Positions 7,063 through 10,939 of a DNA stretch of 10,939 bases are shown here, piece by piece; positions within the stretch are counted from its first letter, which is position 1, and the number at the start of each line of letters is the position of its first letter. The stretch is from contig DKII01000011.1 of NCBI GenBank assembly GCA_002454125.1, forward strand, positions 1 to 10,939. Direction: 5' to 3'. The DNA comes from Novosphingobium sp. UBA6722 (lineage in GTDB: Bacteria; Pseudomonadota; Alphaproteobacteria; Sphingomonadales; Sphingomonadaceae). The position numbers and the translations under genes were made by a program. The notes under the pieces were generated by a model. That model was given only the letters and a program-made list of their open reading frames with translations, was not told the origin of the DNA and did not search any database.

Positions 7063-7664
7063 TGGCGCGCGAGATCGAGTTCCTGTTTGACTTCGGTGGC
7101 CCCAATTCCTGGTTCGTCCACCGCGCGATCCCGGCGATCGAGGCCCGGGGCAAGGTCAAGTTCCGCTATGTGCCGGTCCTCCTGGGCGGGATCTTCAAGG
7201 CCACCGGCAACAAGCCGCCGCTGATGACCTATGGCCATGTCGCCAACAAGGTTGCCTATGACCGGCTCGAGATGCAGCGCTTCATGACGCAGCACGGCAT
7301 CACCGGGTTCCACTTCAACCCGCATTTCCCGGTCAACACCCTGCTGGCGATGCGCGGCGCGATTGCCGCCGAGCGGCTGGGCTGCGGGCCTGCCTACCGC
7401 GAGGCAATGTACACCGCGCTGTGGCAGGACGGGCAGAAGCTGGACGAGCAGGACGTCTGGGCGCGGGTGCTGGACCAGGCCGGACTGGACGTAGCCGCGC
7501 TTGGCGCCCTGGTGACCGATGAAGCGGTCAAGGCAGAGCTCGGTGCCAGCACCGAAAGCGCCGTGGCACGGGGCGCCTTTGGCGTGCCGACCTTCTTCCT
7601 GGGTGACGAGATGTGGTTCGGCAAGGACCGGTTGCGCGACGTGGTGGAAGCGGCTGGCGGCTGA
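7062..7664 (+). CDS. DsbA-fold protein, 2-hydroxychromene-2-carboxylate isomerase-like
   Basis: Kappa-class GST/DsbA-fold protein of 200 residues. NahD-type isomerases of naphthalene catabolism use glutathione and a catalytic Ser in an N-terminal DFxSPxS motif. Here that motif reads DFGGPNSW (10-17), so Gly13 stands where the Ser should be, and no CxxC replaces it. Other family marks are present: PVLLGGIFKATGN (38-50), NPHFPVNT (86-93), the cis-Pro loop GVPTFF (174-179) and FGKDRL (187-192). I recall a GGPN subgroup annotated as the isomerase, but its reaction is uncertain; glutathione-dependent isomerisation or a thiol-transfer step are possibilities. The start is ATG 7062 in a TGATG junction with the previous stop, with GGGGAGA eight bases upstream; the in-frame GTG codons just before are less likely. 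Last gene of unit 1. Confidence 0.85.
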   Translation: MAREIEFLFDFGGPNSWFVHRAIPAIEARGKVKFRYVPVLLGGIFKATGNKPPLMTYGHVANKVAYDRLEMQRFMTQHGITGFHFNPHFPVNTLLAMRGAIAAERLGCGPAYREAMYTALWQDGQKLDEQDVWARVLDQAGLDVAALGALVTDEAVKAELGASTESAVARGAFGVPTFFLGDEMWFGKDRLRDVVEAAGG

Positions 7665-7667
7665 CCC

Positions 7668-7696
7668 TTGCCAAGCGCTCCCGGCAGATGCATGGT
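7668..7696 (+). promoter_or_regulatory. weak candidate promoter of the second unit
   Basis: TTGCCA (7668-7673, five of six to TTGACA) is followed after 17 bases by CATGGT (7691-7696, only three of six to TATAAT). The inverted repeat at 7699-7716 begins two bases after it, where transcription would start, again a repression geometry. The poor -10 makes this tentative; readthrough from unit 1 could also express the downstream genes. Confidence 0.3.
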
Positions 7697-7698
7697 GA

Positions 7699-7716
7699 TT
7701 TAACCGACCGGTTAAA
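7699..7716. promoter_or_regulatory. operator 2: TTTAACCG-AC-CGGTTAAA inverted repeat
   Basis: A perfect 8+8 inverted repeat with a two-base centre in the 78-base gap before the SDR gene, ending 26 bases before its ATG. Its core TTAACCGACCGGTTAA is the counterpart of TTAATCGGACGATTAA at 4289-4304. Two long, perfect, related palindromes at the heads of the only two multi-gene units of the cluster are best explained by one shared dimeric regulator, TetR-type by length and spacing. That assignment is inference. Confidence 0.7.
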
Positions 7717-7742
7717 CATCGGCGATGCCCGGAGAGCCTGAC

Positions 7743-8537
7743 ATGAGCGAATACCCCCTGCCCAACAATTCGACTGACCTGGCCGGCCGGGTCGCGCTGG
7801 TGACCGGAGCAAGCTCTGGCCTGGGTGAACGCTTTGCCCAGGTCCTCGCCAGCCAAGGCGCGGCCGTGGTGCTGGCTGCCCGTCGCAAAGACCGGCTGGA
7901 GGCCCTCGCCGACAAGATCCGCGCTGCCGGCGGCAAGGCCCTGGCCGTGCAGATGGACGCCACCGACGCGGATTCGATGATCGCCGCCGTCGCCGCAGCC
8001 GAGGCGGAATTCGGCACGGTCGATATCCTGGTCAACAATGCCGGTATCCCCGATGCCCAGCGCGCCCACAAGATGAGCCTGGAATTGATCGACCAGGTCC
8101 TGGGCGTCAACCTGCGCGGACCGTGGATTCTGGCCTGCGAAGTGGCGCGGCGCCTGATCGCTGCCAAAAAGCCGGGCCGGATCGTCAACATCAGCTCCAC
8201 CGCCCACTTCCGCTACGATGGCAGCGGCGCCGCGCTCTATTCGGTGACCAAGACCGCGATTGCCCGGATGACCGAATGCCTCAGCGTCGAATGGGCACCC
8301 TACAACATCAACGTCAACTCGATCGCGCCGGGCATGTTCGTCTCCGAAATGACCGACGGGATGTTCGAGCGGATGGGCGGCAACCCGGCGCCGCACCTGG
8401 CACGCGAACGGGTGCCGGTGCCGGCCCAGCTCGATTCCACCCTGCTCTACCTGGTCTCACCGCCCAGCGAATGCGTGACCGGGGCAATCATCCGGGTCGA
8501 TGACGGACAAAGCTCCACCGTCCGCCTGCGCAAGTAA
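7743..8537 (+). CDS. classical SDR family NAD(P)-dependent oxidoreductase
   Basis: Oxidises an alcohol to a ketone, or the reverse, with NAD(P). The 264-residue product has TGASSGLG (21-28), NNAG (98-101), Ser151-Ser152 in the active-site strand, and Tyr166-x3-Lys170 (YSVTK), so unlike the SDR in unit 1 the catalytic set is present. The loop between Ser and Tyr is one residue longer than in FabG if Ser152 is the catalytic one. The Arg pair after the second strand (AARRKD, 46-50) favours NADP(H). The C-terminal GAIIRVDDG block is the usual substrate-end signature. The start is ATG 7743, preceded by GGAGAG; an in-frame ATG at 7725 would swallow that site. First gene of unit 2, 13 bases before the crotonase; it could supply the ketone for the monooxygenase or act on hydroxyacyl-CoA (inference). 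Confidence 0.92.
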   Translation: MSEYPLPNNSTDLAGRVALVTGASSGLGERFAQVLASQGAAVVLAARRKDRLEALADKIRAAGGKALAVQMDATDADSMIAAVAAAEAEFGTVDILVNNAGIPDAQRAHKMSLELIDQVLGVNLRGPWILACEVARRLIAAKKPGRIVNISSTAHFRYDGSGAALYSVTKTAIARMTECLSVEWAPYNINVNSIAPGMFVSEMTDGMFERMGGNPAPHLARERVPVPAQLDSTLLYLVSPPSECVTGAIIRVDDGQSSTVRLRK

Positions 8538-8550
8538 GGGAGTTCAAGCG

Positions 8551-9324
8551 ATGCTGGTAACCGTCGAACGCGATGGCGCAGTGGCCGTCGTCACGCTCAA
8601 CCGACCCGAAGCAATGAACGCCCTCTCCCGCGGGCTGCGCGCCGAGCTGGCCAAGGTGATGACCGAGCTTGATGCCGACGATCAAATCCGTGCTGTCGTC
8701 TTGACCGGGGCCGGCACCCGCGCCTTCACCGCCGGGCTCGACCTCAAGGAACTCGGCATCGAAGGCCTCGGCGCAGCCAATGCCAGCGAGGCGGTCGCGA
8801 ACCCGGTCAAGGCAATCGAGATCTGCCGCAAGCCCGTAATCGGCGCGATCAACGGCGTGGCAATCACGGGCGGCTTCGAAGTGGCGCTGGCCTGCGACAT
8901 CCTGATCGCCAGTGAGAATGCCCGCTTTGCCGATACCCATGCCCGGGTCGGGATCATGCCCGGCTGGGGCCTGTCGCAGAAGCTGTCGCGGATGATCGGG
9001 ATCAGCCGCGCCAAGCAACTGTCGCTGACCGGCAATTTCCTCGACGCGCAGACCGCCTGCGCCTGGGGTCTGGTAAACCGCGTGGTGCCGGCCGACGAGT
9101 TGCTACCCGCCGCGAAGCAACTCGCCGCCGATATCGCCAGCGCCGATCCGGCGATGATCGCGGCTTACAAGAAGCTGATCGACGATGGCTATGCCCTGCC
9201 CTTTGGCCAGGCGATGGCGCTGGAACACAGCACATCCTCGGCCCGCAATGCGCAGGTCAGCAGTGACGAGGTCGAGGCCCGCCGCCTCGCCGTGATGGAC
9301 CGCGGCCGGGCCCAGCAGGGCTAA
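8551..9324 (+). CDS. enoyl-CoA hydratase/isomerase (crotonase) family protein
   Basis: Crotonase-fold enzyme acting on acyl-CoA thioesters, 257 residues. Oxyanion-hole segments are visible: AFTAGLDLKEL (58-68) and ITGGFEVALACD (105-116). Glu110 in the latter aligns with Glu144 of rat mitochondrial enoyl-CoA hydratase. The second catalytic Glu (Glu164 in rat, in FGQPEI) is absent: the segment is FADTHARVGIMPGWG (126-140), with Thr-His at the Pro-Glu position. FADTHARVG is familiar from a broad group annotated as enoyl-CoA hydratase, so hydration may be slow or the real reaction may differ (isomerisation, hydrolysis or C-C cleavage). The start is ATG 8551; AAGGGAG at 8536-8542 overlaps the preceding stop, implying coupled translation with the SDR. 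Last gene before the tRNA fragment. Confidence 0.9.
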   Translation: MLVTVERDGAVAVVTLNRPEAMNALSRGLRAELAKVMTELDADDQIRAVVLTGAGTRAFTAGLDLKELGIEGLGAANASEAVANPVKAIEICRKPVIGAINGVAITGGFEVALACDILIASENARFADTHARVGIMPGWGLSQKLSRMIGISRAKQLSLTGNFLDAQTACAWGLVNRVVPADELLPAAKQLAADIASADPAMIAAYKKLIDDGYALPFGQAMALEHSTSSARNAQVSSDEVEARRLAVMDRGRAQQG

Positions 9325-9403
9325 GGTTCGGCTCGGTTCCGCCAATCCTGATCGAGTCCGGTTGACCGACCGCGACCGCCATGGCAATGGCCCCAGCGCC
9401 CGA

Positions 9404-9443
9404 GCGGGTGTAGCTCAATGGTAGAGCAGCAGCTTCCCAAGCT
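9404..9443 (+). tRNA. truncated tRNA-Gly(CCC), 5' half only
   Basis: Bases 1-7 GCGGGTG (9404-9410), TA, D-stem GCTC/GAGC (9413-9416 with 9424-9427) around D-loop AATGGTA, A26, and the anticodon arm GCAGC-TTCCCAA-GCT with anticodon CCC at 9436-9438 all fit a tRNA-Gly. After 9443 the match stops: the next two bases break the anticodon stem, no variable loop or GTTCGA T-arm follows, and the acceptor complement CACCCGC is absent from the bases that follow. It cannot give a functional tRNA. Most likely it is the host side of a site-specific integration junction at the anticodon arm, with the complete gene or its 3' half at the other end of the element. Confidence 0.75.
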
Positions 9444-9474
9444 CGTTGCATCCCGAGAACTCAAACGGTTTTGC

Positions 9475-9536
9475 TGTAAAATCGCTGAAATCGGCGTCAT
9501 TGTATTTCAATGGCTTACGAACGACGTGTAAAATCG
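9475..9536 (+). repeat. two direct copies of TGTAAAATCG, 52 bp apart
   Basis: TGTAAAATCG occurs at 9475-9484 and again at 9527-9536. The 52-bp period is close to five helical turns, so both copies face the same side of the DNA. They lie 32 and 84 bases inside the presumed attachment junction, where tyrosine-recombinase elements often carry arm-type integrase or excisionase sites. The repeat is seen directly; the role is inference. I see no protein-coding gene in 9444-9936; a 72-codon open frame from TTG 9446 has no ribosome site and no recognisable content. Confidence 0.4.
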
Positions 9537-9689
9537 ATCAAGGGGTGGTTTTGCCGCACCTAGCCCATAGATCGCGCTCCGAAGAATGCCTGCTCAACAG
9601 GCATATCGAATCGCATCAAATGCAGGCTAATTTGTCGCATAAGGTGTTGATAGAAAAACGATAATCTAAGCCGCAAGCTTTGGCCATTT

Positions 9690-9718
9690 TTGCTTTCGCC
9701 GCCAAAATCCGCTATTGT
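9690..9718 (+). promoter_or_regulatory. candidate promoter of the leader and unknown gene
   Basis: TTGCTT (9690-9695, three of six) and TATTGT (9713-9718, four of six to TATAAT) are spaced by 17 bases. Together with an AT-rich run just upstream they would start transcription near 9725, giving a leader of about 210 bases ahead of the ATG at 9937. The hexamers are weak individually; the spacing and position are the support. Confidence 0.35.
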
Positions 9719-9741
9719 TGCTGCCGTGTTGGGCTGAGGCT

Positions 9742-9921
9742 CCGACTGAAGTCGGCCGGTTCAACGCACTTTCGCAACCAGGTCCGCGAAGGGGACGGTC
9801 AGGATGCTCCTGGCCGAGAGATCGCTTGAGTCCATCGAACATGAGTGAAGCTTAAGGGTTCGAGCATTGTCTGCGATGTCGGCTTTGCCGGTGGAGGTCC
9901 CCTTGGTGGCCTCCATCAAGG
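9742..9921 (+). promoter_or_regulatory. hairpin-rich 5' leader, possible riboswitch or attenuator
   Basis: Successive stems can be drawn by eye: CCGAC-TGAA-GTCGG (9742-9755); TCGAAC (9835-9840) with GTTCGA (9858-9863); CGGC-TTT-GCCG (9880-9890); then two overlapping alternatives. Alternative A pairs TGGAGG (9892-9897) with CCTCCA (9910-9915). Alternative B is a 9-bp stem, 9901-9909 with 9913-9921 around a three-base loop, ending three bases before the AAGGA ribosome site at 9924-9928. A and B cannot coexist. The loop of the second stem contains a five-codon minigene (ATG 9841 to TAA 9855) with no visible ribosome site. No known riboswitch class is recognised; a separate small RNA is possible. 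Confidence 0.4.
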
Positions 9922-9936
9922 CAAAGGATTTCGCCA

Positions 9937-10572
9937 ATGGATACTGACCAGCAATTCGTCGCCGCCCAGCAGATCGATCCTGATCAGGCTGGACAGATCA
10001 TCCGCCAACTCAGCTCTATTGCAGCCGACTATCATCTCGCCAGCGGGCCAATCGCCGACCGGCTGATGAGCGAGATCATTTCTACCGTCATCAAGGCCGC
10101 AGTTGAGCCGTGGGTTGCTTCCGAAGCCAATGGCTCAGTCGTCCTGGTGACGCCGGATTGGAAGATGACCAAGGGCGTAGGCGGTATCGGTGATGCCTGG
10201 CTGGAGCTCAGCGAGATTACCACAGACGACTATGACCACAGCTGGCTCGAGGCTGCACTGAAAGTCAGCGGCACTCTGATGTGCATCGAGCTCAAGTTCC
10301 GGGCTGGTCTTGCTGACGCAGCAACAGCTGTTGCCCGGGACGACAAAGCGATGGCGGGCCTGTTCAAGCTGAACTGGGCCCGTGATGAGCAGGATGCACG
10401 GATATTCCTGCCCGTCGATATCGAGGCCGAAGCCGTGGCCCAAGCATTCGCGCAGAATGATTTCGACGAAGCGCTTGCTCCGATCACCAGAACAGTCACG
10501 GCCGCCATGGCTTCCAAGGCCGACCTCGATGCGTTGATCAACAAGGTCCGCGAACTCGCCAAGCGCAAGTAA
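9937..10572 (+). CDS. hypothetical protein, 211 residues, element cargo
   Basis: I do not recognise this family. The product is soluble: no signal peptide and no membrane segment. Residues 1-60 look helical and acidic to neutral. Residues 66-125 alternate strands, with GSVVLVTPDWKMTKG, GDAWLELSEI and the hydrophobic strand TLMCIELKF (113-121). A helical region (124-150) and a strand IFLPVDIEAE (156-165) follow, and the end is a basic amphipathic helix, KADLDALINKVRELAKRK (194-211), which could form a coiled coil. The Glu-Leu-Lys at 118-120 on a strand resembles half of a PD-(D/E)xK nuclease site, but I cannot place the partner acidic residue, so I do not call it a nuclease. The start is ATG 9937, eight bases after AAGGA. 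It is preceded by a long structured leader and followed by a DUF3768 gene, which suggests mobile-element cargo. Confidence 0.8.
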   Translation: MDTDQQFVAAQQIDPDQAGQIIRQLSSIAADYHLASGPIADRLMSEIISTVIKAAVEPWVASEANGSVVLVTPDWKMTKGVGGIGDAWLELSEITTDDYDHSWLEAALKVSGTLMCIELKFRAGLADAATAVARDDKAMAGLFKLNWARDEQDARIFLPVDIEAEAVAQAFAQNDFDEALAPITRTVTAAMASKADLDALINKVRELAKRK

Positions 10573-10600
10573 CCGGACCGTTTTAACCCAATATCGCCGA

Positions 10601-10635
10601 CCATCCTGGCCGCGCAGCTTAGCGTGGCGGGATGG
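10601..10635 (+). promoter_or_regulatory. hairpin between the unknown gene and the DUF3768 gene
   Basis: CCATCC (10601-10606) pairs with GGATGG (10630-10635), and inside it CCGCGC pairs with GCGTGG (one G-U) around the loop AGCTTA, giving a long, GC-rich hairpin 28 bases after the upstream stop and 27 before the next ATG. No U-run follows, so it may be a 5' leader structure or a processing site more than a terminator. Confidence 0.35.
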
Positions 10636-10662
10636 CGGCTACCTTCGAAACAGGAGCATGCC

Positions 10663-10939
10663 ATGGCTGACCATGGAAACATCACCAACACGGTCCCGCG
10701 GGCGGAACAGATCGCTCGGCTGAATGACGAACTGCGCCAAGGGAAATCCACCAGCGGAACGATCATGATAACACGCGGTGTGCAAGGGATCACCGGCTTT
10801 GACGCTGTGCAACTCGCATCCGAACTCGCCAGCTACAAAGACTTTGATCCTGACAACGGCCCCGAGCGTGATTTCGGTCGGCTGTCTTTGTTGGGTCACG
10901 ACCTGCTGTGGAAGGTCGACTTGTATGAGTCTGGCTTTG
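10663..10939 (+). CDS. DUF3768 domain-containing protein, 3' end beyond the window
   Basis: The first 92 codons are present and the frame is open to the window end. Translation gives IARLNDELRQ (17-26), GTIMITRGVQGI (32-43), then DFDPDNGPERDFGRL (60-74) and LLWKVDLYES (81-90). This order of LND..R, a strand with TRGV, DxDNxP..xDFG and a WKxDxY strand is the pattern I associate with DUF3768, a small domain of unknown function (usually about 100-130 residues in all) frequent on plasmids and integrative elements of Rhizobiales and Sphingomonadales. The start is ATG 10663 with AGGAG (10652-10656) six bases upstream. An ATG five bases earlier is in another frame and closes quickly. It supports the view that the DNA right of the tRNA fragment is mobile. 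Confidence 0.75.
   Translation, partial: MADHGNITNTVPRAEQIARLNDELRQGKSTSGTIMITRGVQGITGFDAVQLASELASYKDFDPDNGPERDFGRLSLLGHDLLWKVDLYESGF

Larger units (their letters stand above)
9444..10939. mobile_element. probable edge of an integrative element inserted at tRNA-Gly(CCC)
   Basis: The tRNA-Gly sequence breaks off at 9443/9444 and the composition changes at once: 25 of 60 bases are G or C in 9481-9540 against 37 of 60 in 8881-8940. Beyond the break come a spaced 10-nt direct repeat, a leader-bearing gene of unknown function, and a DUF3768 gene, a family I know mainly from alphaproteobacterial plasmids and integrative elements. No integrase lies within the 1.5 kb visible, so this would be the end away from the integrase. 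The other boundary is outside the window. A deletion or rearrangement through the tRNA gene is an alternative. Confidence 0.5.

Noticed and set aside
7044..8396. A 450-codon minus-strand open frame across the DsbA-fold and SDR genes
   Set aside because: It spans the intergenic operator and two well-supported plus-strand genes, has no ribosome site or domain, and has the same low-complexity shadow composition.
9498..9512. CATTG-TATTT-CAATG inverted repeat as a recombination core site
   Set aside because: A five-base stem in AT-rich DNA is expected by chance, and it is not at the tRNA breakpoint.
9446..9664. 72-codon open frame from TTG just after the tRNA fragment
   Set aside because: No ribosome site, no recognisable motif, and it overlaps the repeat and junction region.
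9404..9863. An intron-split tRNA-Gly, with GGTTCGA at 9857-9863 serving as a distant T-arm
   Set aside because: The bases after that point do not supply the acceptor complement CACCCGC, and the break after position 41 is not at a usual group I intron position in the anticodon loop.
9845..10066. 73-codon open frame from GTG running through the leader into the 211-residue gene
   Set aside because: Out of frame with the better-supported gene, lacks a ribosome site, and covers the hairpins.
1..10939. CRISPR array, insertion sequence or rRNA
   Set aside because: No regularly spaced repeats, no transposase-like reading frame with flanking inverted repeats, and no rRNA-like sequence were seen.

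Overview
The window is GC-rich DNA (37 of 60 bases are G or C in 8881-8940) with alphaproteobacterial gene content. An LptB-type LPS-export ATPase indicates a Gram-negative host. The protein styles and the mix of flavin monooxygenase, SDR and crotonase genes suggest a sphingomonad (Novosphingobium, Sphingobium or Erythrobacter-like). That genus-level placement is inference from protein style; there is no rRNA or other marker.

Left third (1-4250), ordinary chromosomal genes: lptB (minus strand), a small three-helix membrane protein (plus), pmbA/tldE (plus, with its ribosome binding site buried in a hairpin), a secreted DUF2059-like protein (minus), and a Pat-type GNAT acetyltransferase (plus).

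Middle (4265-9324), a catabolic cluster in two transcription units. Unit 1 is a Baeyer-Villiger-type flavin monooxygenase, a PaaI/MenI-type hotdog thioesterase, a divergent SDR and a DsbA-fold/hydroxychromene-carboxylate-isomerase-like protein; the last three are 4-nt or 1-nt overlapped. Unit 2 is a classical SDR and a crotonase, 13 nt apart. Each unit is preceded by a near-identical perfect inverted repeat (consensus TTAAYCGnnCGRTTAA) at the promoter, so one repressor, probably TetR-type and encoded outside the window, probably controls both. The enzymes would fit oxidation of an alcohol or ketone to an ester, followed by acyl-CoA processing; the substrate cannot be read from sequence. Three of the six enzymes lack textbook catalytic residues: the SDR has Ala and Phe for Ser and Tyr, the isomerase-like protein has Gly for Ser, and the crotonase lacks the second Glu.

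Right end (9404-10939), a probable edge of an integrated element. A tRNA-Gly(CCC) gene runs only from its 5' end through the anticodon loop, then stops abruptly. Base composition drops (25 of 60 G+C in 9481-9540), a 10-nt direct repeat appears twice 52 bp apart, and then comes a promoter with a roughly 200-nt hairpin-rich leader before an unrecognised 211-residue gene. A DUF3768-family gene follows and is cut by the window end. DUF3768 genes are common on alphaproteobacterial plasmids and integrative elements. The most novel-looking items are the paired operators with their cluster of active-site-variant enzymes, and the leader with two mutually exclusive hairpins beside the start of the unknown gene.
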